Of a DNA stretch of 45,999 bases, positions 26,911 through 35,747 are shown piece by piece. A program made the position numbers and the translations under genes. This DNA is from Alphaproteobacteria bacterium. GTDB lineage: Bacteria; Pseudomonadota; Alphaproteobacteria; RF32; CAG-239. The stretch spans positions 1 to 45,999 of the forward strand of contig JAFTYO010000039.1 of assembly GCA_017464685.1 (NCBI GenBank), read 5' to 3'. The notes below the pieces were generated by a model, which saw only the letters and a list, made by a program, of their open reading frames with translations, had not been told where the DNA came from and searched no databases. The number at the start of each line of letters is the position of its first letter. Position 1 is the stretch's first letter.

Positions 26911-28203
26911 ATGTTTAATACATGTATGTTAAGAAAATTAAAAGATATAGCAGACATATATTTAAATCGCACAATGTTTATAATGTGTGCGTTTGGGTTT
27001 GCCAGCGGTTTTCCATTTTTGCTTGTTTTCTCGACACTCAGTTTATGGCTTAAAGAGGCCGGATTTACATTGGTGGCAATCGGTGCCTTTTCGTTGGTAA
27101 AAATCCCGTATTCTTTTAAGTGGCTATGGTCTCCTTTAACGGATAAGATAAAAATTCCGTTTTTGTGGAAAATGGGCAGGCGGAAAAGTTGGGCTTTTTT
27201 AATGCAAATTTTGGTTTTTATATCCATATTTTTAATGTCAACCGTAAATCCTTTTCACAATAAAACATTAATGCTTATTTATGCAATTGCGGTGAGCTTT
27301 TCTTCGGCGACATTGGATATTGTTTTAGATGCCTACAGGGTGGAATGTTTTAGCAAAACACCCGAAAAACAAGCGGCTGGTTCGGCAATTTTTGTTTTAG
27401 GTTACAGATTGGGGCTGATTTTTTCCGGAGCAGGCGCATTATGGCTTGCCGAGTATACAAGTTGGAACAATGTTTATTTTTTGATGGCTTTAGGCTCTGT
27501 TGTCGGTTTTGTTACCGTGTTAACGGTAAAAGAGCCGAATGCGGATTTTAAATATAGCACTCAAGACAATGCTGCCAAGCAAACATTTGCGGATTTTTTC
27601 AAATCTTCGGTTGTAGCACCATTTAAAGATTTTTTACAAAATAAAAACTGGTATTGGATATTGTTTTTAATCTTTTTTTATCGTATGGGCGATTCGTATG
27701 TTGCTCCGATGTATTTGCCGTTTTATTCGGATATGGGTTTTTCAAAAATCGAAATTGCTTATATTACCAAAATTTACGGTATGATTGCGGCAATTTCAGG
27801 CGGTCTTGTCGGTGGTTTAATGCTAAATAAAACCGGTATCTTAAAAGGCCTTTATATATGCGGCTTTTTGCAAGGTATTACCACTTTGTTTTTTAGCATA
27901 CAGGCAATGGTCGGTTATAATACATCATTATTGACCGTGATTATTGCTCTTGAAAACTTTACTTCCGGTATGGCAACGGCCGCATTGGTTGCATATATCT
28001 CATCGCTATGCAATGTATTGTATACAGCCACTCAATATGCTCTTTTATCATCGGTTATGAGTTTGGCTCGAGATTTATTTGCCGCAACCAGCGGATTTTT
28101 AGCACAAAATGTGTCATGGGCAATGTTTTTTGCCATATCGTCAATGTTTTGTTTGCCCGGTATTTTGGGAATTTGGTTTTTAAGCAAAGATAAAAAAGCA
28201 TAA
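26911..28203 (+). CDS. AmpG-like muropeptide permease (MFS)
   Basis: Inner-membrane MFS transporter of the AmpG group, which imports anhydro-muropeptides for cell-wall recycling. The N-terminus is diagnostic: CAFGFASGFPFLLVFSTLS, then WLKEAGFTL, IGAFSLVKIPYSFKWLWSPLTD (read in two parts) and a basic loop GRRKSW. About 12 helices over 430 aa. A second ATG at 26926 is possible. No other recycling gene is adjacent. Peptidoglycan fragments as substrate is a family inference. Confidence 0.8.
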   Translation: MFNTCMLRKLKDIADIYLNRTMFIMCAFGFASGFPFLLVFSTLSLWLKEAGFTLVAIGAFSLVKIPYSFKWLWSPLTDKIKIPFLWKMGRRKSWAFLMQILVFISIFLMSTVNPFHNKTLMLIYAIAVSFSSATLDIVLDAYRVECFSKTPEKQAAGSAIFVLGYRLGLIFSGAGALWLAEYTSWNNVYFLMALGSVVGFVTVLTVKEPNADFKYSTQDNAAKQTFADFFKSSVVAPFKDFLQNKNWYWILFLIFFYRMGDSYVAPMYLPFYSDMGFSKIEIAYITKIYGMIAAISGGLVGGLMLNKTGILKGLYICGFLQGITTLFFSIQAMVGYNTSLLTVIIALENFTSGMATAALVAYISSLCNVLYTATQYALLSSVMSLARDLFAATSGFLAQNVSWAMFFAISSMFCLPGILGIWFLSKDKKA

Positions 28204-28274
28204 AACATATTATTTTATTTGTAAAACTCAAAAAAATAAAGTAAACTGAATGTTGTTGGAAGAGGGGTTTGACG

Positions 28275-29495
28275 ATGTTGGACAATAATAAAAAGAGTTT
28301 TGATATCGGCAGTATGCGTGATAAGGTAAAAGATGCCAGAAAAGGTGAGCAGGATCAAAGTGTCGAAAAACTTTTTTGCAACAATTTTTCTTGGCAATCT
28401 GTTTCTAGTGTTACCGATAAACGCACCTCTTATCATTCTTTAGATACATTTGATTCCGCTTTTAATTTTAGCGGTAAAGTTTTGCGTGGCGGAAAATATG
28501 CCGGTGAGCAATTAAAAGATGCCAATTTTTCATCTGCGGACTTAAAAGAAGTTGACTTCAAAAATGCTGATTTGCGAGGAGCAGATTTTACGGCGGCAGA
28601 TTTGTCCGGAGCCGATTTATCGGGAGCAAATCTTGACGGAGCAGTGTTTACGAATGCAAAATTAATCGGCACCAATTTTACCGGAGCCAATTTGTGTGGT
28701 GTAACACTTGTCAATGCGGACATTCAAGATGCAATTTTGCTTGATGTAAAAATGGATGAGCTTGCCATTGAAGAATTGCAAGCCTTGGTGGAATATTTGG
28801 CAATTTATTATCCACATAAATTAAATCTGGCTCGTATGAATTTGACTATGCTTGATTTTACCAGACTTGATTTAAGTCAGGTAAATTTGCGTGGTGTTGA
28901 CTTTACCGGAGTTGATTTTACCGGTGTTAACATTTTTGAGTGGGATTTAAGCGAATGTATCATAACTCCCGAACAAATTGCGCAGGCACTTGGCAGAATG
29001 CCCACACCTTTGGAATTAAAAAAGATTCTAGCGCCCAAAAACAGAAAAGCTACTCGCCGATTTATGATTGATTTTTCTGCATTTTTTGACGGCAGAGGCA
29101 AAGTAGGGGTTATAGACTTGACTAAGCACCCCGGAATTACAATTAAAGATTTATTAAAGATGGGCAAGCAAATTTACAGTGCAGTGATTAAAAAGCCTGA
29201 ATTAAAAGATGAGGAAATTTTGGAAAAATTCCATAAAGAAAATGATGAAAAGCAAGAAAATCTTGCTAAAGAACACAATGCCGAGGTTAGAAAAATTATT
29301 GAAGAACGCAAAAGGGCTGTTCTGGAAAATAAGGTTTCAAGAGATGCGGATTTTTTTGAAAACAAGGCACTTGAACAACAAATAAGACGAGAAAAAGAAG
29401 AATATATCAGGCGCAAGAAAGAACAAATTGCCAAAAGCAAATCTGTGGATATGGCCGAACTTGCCTATACCAGAGGGCAACGAGAACGAGGATAA
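28275..29495 (+). CDS. Pentapeptide-repeat protein
   Basis: Residues about 80-160 carry about 15 pentapeptide repeats (A-D/N-L/F-x-x: ADLSGADLSGANLDGAVF), with a second short block near 195-225 (RLDLSQVNLRGVDFTGVDF). These fold as a right-handed quadrilateral beta-helix. The C-terminal 100 residues are a highly charged Lys/Glu coiled coil. Start is ATG 28275, with gagggg at 28261-28266; a TTG six bases earlier is too close to that site. No signal peptide. Role unknown: some relatives mimic DNA and protect gyrase, but nothing here shows that. Confidence 0.85.
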   Translation: MLDNNKKSFDIGSMRDKVKDARKGEQDQSVEKLFCNNFSWQSVSSVTDKRTSYHSLDTFDSAFNFSGKVLRGGKYAGEQLKDANFSSADLKEVDFKNADLRGADFTAADLSGADLSGANLDGAVFTNAKLIGTNFTGANLCGVTLVNADIQDAILLDVKMDELAIEELQALVEYLAIYYPHKLNLARMNLTMLDFTRLDLSQVNLRGVDFTGVDFTGVNIFEWDLSECIITPEQIAQALGRMPTPLELKKILAPKNRKATRRFMIDFSAFFDGRGKVGVIDLTKHPGITIKDLLKMGKQIYSAVIKKPELKDEEILEKFHKENDEKQENLAKEHNAEVRKIIEERKRAVLENKVSRDADFFENKALEQQIRREKEEYIRRKKEQIAKSKSVDMAELAYTRGQRERG

Positions 29496-29527
29496 TGTAA
29501 ATTTATTGTAAAATATGGTAATTGTAA

Positions 29528-30367
29528 TTATTTAGAGTAATGTATGTCAGGATAAAAAAGTAAGGAACTGTTTATTTCTTTAATTTCAGGTTTTGTATAA
29601 GGTTCTTTTATTTGTTTAACTTGTTCTTTCATAGTTTCAATGCGAGATTGCTGCAAGTTTATGTCTGCAAGGTGATGTTTTTCATTTTTAGAGTTCATAT
29701 AAATATCGCCATATTGAGCGATCAGTTCTGCTTTTCCTGTTCTGTCACTATTTTCATTAGAATAAAAACTCCAACCGTCTACAAATGGTTTTATTAAATC
29801 AAAATTCTTTTCGGTATTATCCATTTGATGTAAAATATCTATCGGAATATATCTGCCGTTTGGGGAGGCATCTAAAAATCGTTTTAAAGCTCTTTTGCAG
29901 GCTTGCCTCATTGGTAAAAACATATAATGAGCTTCAACCTTATAGCCGCTTTCCTTAAATTCTCTTATTCGTCTTAATGTACTTCCGGTTGTTCCCATTG
30001 TTGATTCAATCACTACGCTTAAGTTAAGGCTTTTTGCAACTTGTAAACATTTCTCAAGAACATCCCCGCTTTCTTCGTGTACTTCTTCGGCATTCCAACC
30101 TTTATATTCGGGTAATTTGGCTTTTATGGCATCGGGGTCTAAAATAATAAAACTATCATCATAAACTAATCCATTTAAACACGAACTTTTACCGCTTCCG
30201 GGGCGACCGCCTAATGTAATTAAAATTCTCGGTTGTTCATTAATCATTTGTGGTGTAATTTTATCGGTAACAAACTCTTTGATAATTTTATCATGAAGTT
30301 TTTTTCGTTCTTGGGTATAAATAGCGAATCTCTTTTCTCCACTAATCCGATATTTATCAATGGTCAT
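29528..30367 (-). CDS. Zeta-toxin family kinase
   Basis: Zeta toxins phosphorylate UDP-N-acetylglucosamine (or another nucleotide sugar) and so poison wall synthesis. Walker A GGRPGSGKS is at 53-61, the catalytic-type Asp pair in FIILDPDAIK at 77 and 79, and Arg-rich lid residues in ACKRALKRFL. Length 279 aa fits the chromosomal members. It is last in a four-gene leftward operon; its ATG overlaps the stop of a 63-aa gene (ATGA), so toxin translation is coupled to the small protein, the usual antitoxin-first layout. Neither small partner is recognisably epsilon or PezA. Confidence 0.85.
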   Translation of the reverse strand: MTIDKYRISGEKRFAIYTQERKKLHDKIIKEFVTDKITPQMINEQPRILITLGGRPGSGKSSCLNGLVYDDSFIILDPDAIKAKLPEYKGWNAEEVHEESGDVLEKCLQVAKSLNLSVVIESTMGTTGSTLRRIREFKESGYKVEAHYMFLPMRQACKRALKRFLDASPNGRYIPIDILHQMDNTEKNFDLIKPFVDGWSFYSNENSDRTGKAELIAQYGDIYMNSKNEKHHLADINLQQSRIETMKEQVKQIKEPYTKPEIKEINSSLLFYPDIHYSK

Positions 30368-30555
30368 AGAAATATCTTTAACATTTTTTCTACATTATTA
30401 ATAAGTTGTTTTATATTTTCTTTAGAAAAATGTGTACCTTTAGGGTTTGTATAGCCATCCATTTCTTCAATAAGGCTTTCTAAAGATGGCAACAACTCAT
30501 CATTGTGTTCTTCAAAATATTCGTAACCAGAAAAGAGCATTGGGTTTTGCGACAT
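30364..30555 (-). CDS. 63-aa protein, possible zeta antitoxin
   Basis: Acidic, mostly helical protein with LLPSLESLIEEMDG near the middle and NIKQLINNVEKMLKIFL at the end. GGAGA precedes the ATG. The ATGA overlap with the zeta-toxin start is strong evidence for coupled expression. Size and charge suit an antitoxin, but no known antitoxin family is recognised. Confidence 0.6.
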   Translation of the reverse strand: MSQNPMLFSGYEYFEEHNDELLPSLESLIEEMDGYTNPKGTHFSKENIKQLINNVEKMLKIFL

Positions 30556-30573
30556 TAAGGTTCTCCAGTCTTA

Positions 30574-30819
30574 TTATTTAGAATGTCCTGCTTCTTTTAT
30601 TTGGCGGATTTTTTTTAATCCTTCTTCAACAGCCTTTGCAACATCTGGAGTCATTTCAGTATCTTCTGGTCCGTCATAATCACCAAACTCATAAATATTA
30701 CGTTTATAACGTTCTTTCCAATATAGTTCTTTTTGTTTTTCTAATTCAGCGATTTTTTTTGCTTTTTCTTCTTCGCTTAAGCCTTTTAATTCTTCCTCGT
30801 TTAACTTTGGTTCTTCCAT
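30574..30819 (-). CDS. 81-aa charged helical protein
   Basis: Starts at the ATG at 30819, which has AGGAGA in front; the frame extends to 30861 without another ribosome site. The product is Glu/Lys-rich (EEPKLNEEELKGLSEEEKAK) and ends VEEGLKKIRQIKEAGHSK. A DxDGPEDTEMTP segment lies in the middle. Second candidate for the antitoxin of the zeta operon; otherwise unknown. It is 18 bp upstream of the 63-aa gene. Confidence 0.6.
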   Translation of the reverse strand: MEEPKLNEEELKGLSEEEKAKKIAELEKQKELYWKERYKRNIYEFGDYDGPEDTEMTPDVAKAVEEGLKKIRQIKEAGHSK

Positions 30820-30898
30820 ATCTTTTCTCCTATTACACATTGTTTTATTCATAAATATCAAAATGATAGAATTGTGTCAACAATAAACAATCTAGCCT

Positions 30899-32059
30899 TT
30901 ATTTACTTTTAGATACAATTTTTGCTTTAATTTGTTTCATATTTTCTTCGGTCAATCCTTGCCCTGTTTTTGCTATTTTTTTATCCGCAATTTGCTCTGC
31001 CACTTTTTGATTTTTTGGGTTTTGTAAGCCTCTTTTAATCAGCAGCAAACTATATGTCTTTTCTGCTTTCAATTTTTCTTGAAGTTGCTGATTAATATTT
31101 TTGGTTTCTTCTTTTTTAGGTTGTTTTTCTTGCTTTTTATCTTGCTCATTTACTTGAGTTAGCAACTCTTGATTTTCATTAAGCAAAATAAGTTGATTAG
31201 GCATTTGTTCGTGTACTTGTCTTAAAGCGTTTGTTCTTGATATGCCCACTCCGCGGAGTTCATTTATTTTTTTCATAATATCAGGTTTGTTATCTTTATT
31301 CGGGCAAAAATATACCGGAATATCCCAACCGCCGTTTTCTTTAGATTTACACATATCTGATACCGAAAAAGGTCCATCAATACTTAAAACTAACGCATTT
31401 TCTTTTGATTCAAATTCATTGGTAAACCTGCCGTCTAAAGAAACATTGGGAATAAATGTTTTTGGGTCTACTTCGTAGCGATAAGATAATTGTTGTTTAC
31501 TTAAAAAGTCTTGAGGTTCATGTCCTGTAATTAAAACCACTTTTTCATCCATATAACAACTTACGCCACTATATTCTGACGGATTATTTGACGGCGGCTT
31601 TATGATATAGTGTGATTGTGCTTCTGTTGAAGCGTAGCATAAACTTTCATCAACTTTTTCAGATAAAGCATTTCCTCTTTCTTGTGGATGAGTTAATAAA
31701 TAATCTCCAAATTCTGTTGGTGGAATTTGCGAAAAATGATATAAATGTTCGGTTTGTGACATAATTTCATTTTGACGTTTTTGACGTTGAGTTTCTAAAT
31801 CTGCCATATATTTGGGAAAATATTGCTCTCCAACAACTTCTTTTAATAATTCATCTTTATATTTTGTGTGTTCTTCCACAAAATTTTTTAAATCGGTATC
31901 CTCTTTTTGCGTATGCAACCCATCAGATAATTCAGAAATTTTGGCATATAAAAGTTGCCCATTGGTTTGATCTTCAAATTGTGCCAAATGAAAAGGCGCT
32001 GGGGAGTTAAAATAAGCACTTTTTTGTTCATCAGATAAACTTAATATAATATTTTCCAT
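30899..32059 (-). CDS. Unknown 386-aa protein heading the zeta operon
   Basis: Start taken at ATG 32059 (MENIILSL); upstream in-frame Met codons lie within the 15-bp tandem repeats. No family is recognised with certainty. Residues about 105-260 contain LYHFSQIPPTEFGDYLL, CYASTEAQ and SYRYEVDPKTFIP, an order (Y-H-x-S, then Y-A-S, then Y-x-V-D) that resembles ADP-ribosyltransferase-fold proteins; this is only a hint. The C-terminal 100 residues are Lys/Gln-rich and helical. No signal peptide. It is separated from the 81-aa gene by 79 bp, so cotranscription is likely but not proven. Confidence 0.6.
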   Translation of the reverse strand: MENIILSLSDEQKSAYFNSPAPFHLAQFEDQTNGQLLYAKISELSDGLHTQKEDTDLKNFVEEHTKYKDELLKEVVGEQYFPKYMADLETQRQKRQNEIMSQTEHLYHFSQIPPTEFGDYLLTHPQERGNALSEKVDESLCYASTEAQSHYIIKPPSNNPSEYSGVSCYMDEKVVLITGHEPQDFLSKQQLSYRYEVDPKTFIPNVSLDGRFTNEFESKENALVLSIDGPFSVSDMCKSKENGGWDIPVYFCPNKDNKPDIMKKINELRGVGISRTNALRQVHEQMPNQLILLNENQELLTQVNEQDKKQEKQPKKEETKNINQQLQEKLKAEKTYSLLLIKRGLQNPKNQKVAEQIADKKIAKTGQGLTEENMKQIKAKIVSKSK

Positions 32060-32072
32060 GCTACATAACCTC

Positions 32073-32117
32073 ATTATGAATATATCCATTATGAATATAT
32101 CCATTATGAATATATCA
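32073..32117. repeat. Three tandem 15-bp repeats in a divergent promoter
   Basis: Three copies of attatgaatatatcc at 32073-32087, 32088-32102 and 32103-32117 (last copy ends ca). They lie between the zeta-operon start and its promoter, in the region shared with the rightward gene at 32201. They look like operator repeats. Confidence 0.85.
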
Positions 32118-32137
32118 GTGTTTTATGAATTTTGCAA
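32109..32137 (-). promoter_or_regulatory. Promoter of the zeta-toxin operon
   Basis: Gene strand: TTGCAA (32137-32132), 17-bp spacer, TATATT (32114-32109). The -10 is inside the first tandem repeat, so a protein bound to the repeats would block RNA polymerase. Confidence 0.5.
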
Positions 32138-32143
32138 TTGTTA

Positions 32144-32172
32144 TTGACATAAAAGCTGAAAAGTATTATAAA
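32144..32172 (+). promoter_or_regulatory. Promoter of the 32201 gene pair
   Basis: TTGACA (32144-32149), 17-bp spacer, TATAAA (32167-32172): near-consensus sigma70. It is 7 bp from the opposing -35 of the zeta operon. Confidence 0.75.
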
Positions 32173-32200
32173 ATAAGCAGTTAGCTACGGAGAAAGATAA

Positions 32201-32746
32201 ATGTTGAAAATAAGAGAATATCAAAGCCGAGAAGAGATAGAGTCAGATTATGAAAATTTTGTATCAGATTGGAAGTATGATGCCAAAACTCAAAGAGGTG
32301 AGCATAAGAGCGGATTAAAAGTATCAAGACAAGTTTTAGATAGAGAAATCTTAACATACGAAAATTTGCCCGAATGGGAAGTAAAACAAAAGCAAGAAGG
32401 ACTAAGCGACGAAGATATACTAAAATACAGACGCTGTTTAAAAAATCAGTTCATTATAATGTATGAAAAAAATCCCTATCAAAAACAATATACTTGGGAA
32501 GATTTGGATAAGTTTTTGAAAGATATCAAAAAATCTGAACAATGGACTATAAAATGTGCTCGGGAAAATGGTAGAACAGAAGAAGAAATACAGGAGATGC
32601 TTTATGGTTCTAGAAAATATAACTCTAATCATTATGAAAAAATCATCAAACAAAAATGTGCAAAAAATGGTAAAAATGAAGAAGATATAGAAGAGATATT
32701 AAAAACCTATCATAAAAAATATGATAAAATATTCGGGGAAAGATAA
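32201..32746 (+). CDS. Hypothetical protein, 181 aa
   Basis: Very charged, helical, Lys/Glu/Tyr-rich protein; no signal peptide, no known motif. The repeated -GRTEEEIQEML and -GKNEEDIEEIL segments (about 124-137 and 155-167) suggest an internal duplication. GGAGA precedes the ATG. First gene of a rightward pair, 2 bp from the next gene, and divergent from the zeta operon. Function unknown. Confidence 0.65.
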   Translation: MLKIREYQSREEIESDYENFVSDWKYDAKTQRGEHKSGLKVSRQVLDREILTYENLPEWEVKQKQEGLSDEDILKYRRCLKNQFIIMYEKNPYQKQYTWEDLDKFLKDIKKSEQWTIKCARENGRTEEEIQEMLYGSRKYNSNHYEKIIKQKCAKNGKNEEDIEEILKTYHKKYDKIFGER

Positions 32747-32748
32747 AA

Positions 32749-34038
32749 ATGCTTGAAGATATCAGTGTGCTGATAAACAATCCGAGTTTTAAGAATATTG
32801 ATGAACCAGTGGCATTGTTTTTCAGTTATGTTGATGTTGAAAAGTATGAGTTTTACCAAAAAAACAATTTCGAGCTTGTAAATTTGTCTTCTCATTATAA
32901 AAGCGAACTGATTGAATATTTAAGAGAAAACAACTATCTTGCAGTGTGCGATGAAAGTACTTTAGCAACGCATCCTGCCACAATAGTGGTGAGTAATAAA
33001 GGTATCCAAACCCCTTTTTTAGAACCAGAAAAGGTAAACGATTTTATTTTAGAATTACTAGATAAGATAAATAAATCAAAATTCGTAATGCCGTTAAGCC
33101 ATGTAATAGCAGTAAGGCTTGAACAGTTGCCGGCACCAGTGATTTCAGAAGATAATAACGAAAAGATATTCACACACTTATTGCACCCTGACGGATATTT
33201 AAGAAAGTATATAGAATATCGTCAAGGGAAAGATTTTGTGCGTAGAATGTACAAAAAAGCGTGGGAGAACGGCGAAGATAATGAGCTGAGAAAAAAACTA
33301 AATTATGATGTAAATGATATGAGCCAAGATTTATATTCGGGAAAAAAGTTAGCGATAGAACCATATTATTGTTACGCCAGAAATGATATGGAATCCAGAT
33401 ACTTGGTATATGCGACGCCAAATTATAACCATTCGACAAAGTTTTGCGGATATGATGAAAAAAGCGGATTTGGGCTAATACATCATTACAGCAAAACCGA
33501 AAATCAAGAATATTATCAAAGTTTTGCGATAGAGTTAGGCGGATTGCCTCAAAATAAAAAAGAAAATCAGGTAGAAACGATAGTAATTCCAAAAGATAAT
33601 GAATATAGAGGTCTGGAAATGTATATGAAAACACGTAGTTTTGATATACCGGAAGATGCAGATTGGGAGGAATTTAAGGAATATTGCCGAGCCGCTTATA
33701 TGCCCAATAATGAAAATATGAAAAACAGGCGAATAAACATCTTAAAAGAGGCTAAAGAAAATAATTTAAGAGCTGTTACATATATACCACTGGGTTTGAA
33801 TGAAGAAAACTTATTTTTAGATAATTATAATACAGAAACAGTTACGCTTGAAGATTTGTTGATAGAGCCACAAAGCGATATAAAAAAATCCTATTATAGT
33901 GCCAAATTTGTAAAATCAATAGAAAATTGGAAGCAAATTGTTCAAAAAACAAGAAAAGATGACATTGTAACTAATGATATTAATAAAACAATGAATCTAG
34001 ATAAACCAGCTGAAAGCACTAAAAATCGTGGAGATTAA
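32749..34038 (+). CDS. Hypothetical protein, 429 aa
   Basis: No family recognised. Soluble, mixed alpha/beta, without signal or membrane helix. Noticeable segments are an early FFSYVDVEKYEFYQ, a LLHPDGYLRKYIEY segment, and a Tyr-rich centre (PYYCYARND, RYLVYATPNYNHS, FGLIHHYSKTE). The last 60 residues are Lys/Asn-rich and probably flexible. GGGGAAA precedes the ATG. It is translated with the 181-aa gene; the pair may be one functional unit. Confidence 0.65.
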   Translation: MLEDISVLINNPSFKNIDEPVALFFSYVDVEKYEFYQKNNFELVNLSSHYKSELIEYLRENNYLAVCDESTLATHPATIVVSNKGIQTPFLEPEKVNDFILELLDKINKSKFVMPLSHVIAVRLEQLPAPVISEDNNEKIFTHLLHPDGYLRKYIEYRQGKDFVRRMYKKAWENGEDNELRKKLNYDVNDMSQDLYSGKKLAIEPYYCYARNDMESRYLVYATPNYNHSTKFCGYDEKSGFGLIHHYSKTENQEYYQSFAIELGGLPQNKKENQVETIVIPKDNEYRGLEMYMKTRSFDIPEDADWEEFKEYCRAAYMPNNENMKNRRINILKEAKENNLRAVTYIPLGLNEENLFLDNYNTETVTLEDLLIEPQSDIKKSYYSAKFVKSIENWKQIVQKTRKDDIVTNDINKTMNLDKPAESTKNRGD

Positions 34039-34093
34039 TTGCTAAAACACTATTGAACAACATAAAAATAAAGGTTGTTGCATAGAAAAAATG

Positions 34094-34113
34094 TGATATA
34101 TTCGCATATATCA
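34094..34113 (+). promoter_or_regulatory. 8-bp inverted repeat before rarA
   Basis: TGATATAT-tcgc-ATATATCA directly precedes the AGGTGA ribosome site of rarA. It could be an operator or a leader hairpin; no function is shown. Confidence 0.35.
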
Positions 34114-34126
34114 TAGGTGATTGAAT

Positions 34127-35440
34127 ATGGAAGAAACATTGTTCTCAAATCAGGTCAAAAGACCTCTTGCTGACCGCTTGCGCCCGCAAACCTTAAGTGA
34201 GGTTGTCGGGCAGGGTCACATTGTGGGCGATAATGCTCCAATCGGCAGAATGTTATCTTCAAAAAAAATTACATCTTTTATTTTGTGGGGGCCTCCGGGG
34301 TGTGGTAAAACCACCATTGCAAGGCTGATTGCAGAGCACACAAATTTGTATTTCGAGCAAATTTCGGCGGTTTTTTCCGGTGTTGCAGATTTAAAACGAG
34401 TTTTTCAGTATGCTAAAGACAGACGAGCCACTCAAGGCAAGGGAACACTTTTGTTTGTAGATGAGATTCACAGATTTAACAAATCGCAACAAGACGGATT
34501 TTTACCTTATGTGGAAGATGGAACTGTTGTTTTGGTCGGAGCCACAACCGAAAATCCGTCATTTGAGCTTAATGCCGCTTTGTTATCAAGGTGTCAGGTA
34601 TTTGTCTTAAATCGTTTAACCGCTGATGATTTTGAGGTTTTGCTTGAAAGAGCCGAAAAAACTTTGGGTAAAAAACTTCCGGTTGATGACAAGGCTCGAG
34701 AATTTATGAAAGATACAGCAGATGGTGACGGGCGCTATATCTTAAATTTGGCGGAAAGTGTTTGGGCTTATGCCAAAGAAGGTGAAATTTTTAATAAAGA
34801 CAGTATTGTAAACATAATTCGTTCTCGTGCACCGGTATATGATAAAGGTCGTGACGGGCATTATAACTTAATTTCGGCGGTGCATAAATCTCTAAGAGGC
34901 TCAGATGTTGATGCCGCTTTATATTGGGTTGCCAGAATGCTTGCCTCAGGCGAAGACCCCAGATATATTTTGCGCCGTTTAATCCGATTTTCGGTTGAAG
35001 ATGTATCGCTTGCCGACCCCAATGCGGTTACACAAGCTTTATCTTGTGCCGAAGTTTATGAGCGCTTGGGTTCTCCCGAGGGCGAACTTGCCATAATGCA
35101 ATTAACTGCTTATTTAGCAACTGCACCAAAATCTGCCGGAGTTTATAAGGCTATGCACAAAGCTTTTGATTTAGCAAAGCAAACAGGGTCTTTAATGCCA
35201 CCCAAACACATCTTAAACGCACCGACAAAGTTGATGAAACAGTTGGGCTATAATGACGGATATGTGTATGACCAAGATTTGGAAGATGGTTTTTCAGGGC
35301 AAAACTATTTTCCGGACGGAATTAAACGCACTAAACTTTATTATCCGGTAGAAAGAGGTTTTGAACGAGAAATTAAAAAACGCATAGAATATTTTGACAA
35401 TTTACGGAAAGAAAAGCAGGCAAAAAATGAGCGAAAATAA
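34127..35440 (+). CDS. rarA: Replication-associated recombination protein RarA (MgsA)
   Basis: AAA+ clamp-loader-like ATPase acting at stalled replication forks with SSB. Walker A GPPGCGKT at 55-62, Walker B LLFVDEIHRFN, sensor 1 GATTENPSF and arginine-finger LLSRC are intact; the C-terminal MgsA tetramerisation region includes YLATAPKSAGVY. Start at ATG 34127, with AGGTGA before it; an in-frame TTG at 34121 is less likely. It opens a compact run in which neighbouring genes overlap or nearly touch. Confidence 0.95.
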   Translation: MEETLFSNQVKRPLADRLRPQTLSEVVGQGHIVGDNAPIGRMLSSKKITSFILWGPPGCGKTTIARLIAEHTNLYFEQISAVFSGVADLKRVFQYAKDRRATQGKGTLLFVDEIHRFNKSQQDGFLPYVEDGTVVLVGATTENPSFELNAALLSRCQVFVLNRLTADDFEVLLERAEKTLGKKLPVDDKAREFMKDTADGDGRYILNLAESVWAYAKEGEIFNKDSIVNIIRSRAPVYDKGRDGHYNLISAVHKSLRGSDVDAALYWVARMLASGEDPRYILRRLIRFSVEDVSLADPNAVTQALSCAEVYERLGSPEGELAIMQLTAYLATAPKSAGVYKAMHKAFDLAKQTGSLMPPKHILNAPTKLMKQLGYNDGYVYDQDLEDGFSGQNYFPDGIKRTKLYYPVERGFEREIKKRIEYFDNLRKEKQAKNERK

Positions 35441-35747
35441 TCAAAAAAGAAAAATTATAGTTTCGGAAAAAACTTTTGAGAAAATATCTGAAGCCTTAAA
35501 AGATGCTATTAGTATGGAGGGCTTTGAAATTGAGGTTATCCCTAATGATAAATTTAAAGAAAGAATAAGAAAAGCAAATAAAAATGATTTTGTATTCAAA
35601 GATGAAGAAACCGAAACTATGGTGTTAGAATTTAAGATGCCGCCTGAAATCGGATATTCAGAAAAATTTTTTCCTTTAAAAAAGCAAAAAATGTATGTGC
35701 CCAAAACCATCGGCAAGCCCATAAATAAGAAAAAAGGAGGCAGGTAA
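35427..35747 (+). CDS. Small basic protein between rarA and rluC
   Basis: 106 aa, Lys-rich at both ends, no membrane helix. Its ATG at 35427 lies inside the end of rarA (14-bp overlap), and its TAA overlaps the ATG of rluC (TAATG). Family not recognised. Tight coupling to rluC suggests a role in RNA or ribosome metabolism, but this is only context. Confidence 0.7.
   Translation: MSENNQKRKIIVSEKTFEKISEALKDAISMEGFEIEVIPNDKFKERIRKANKNDFVFKDEETETMVLEFKMPPEIGYSEKFFPLKKQKMYVPKTIGKPINKKKGGR

Noticed and set aside
29528-34038. Accessory region as a prophage or integrative element
   Set aside because: No integrase, transposase, structural gene or flanking direct repeat was found; only gene content and AT-rich unknown genes suggest an island.
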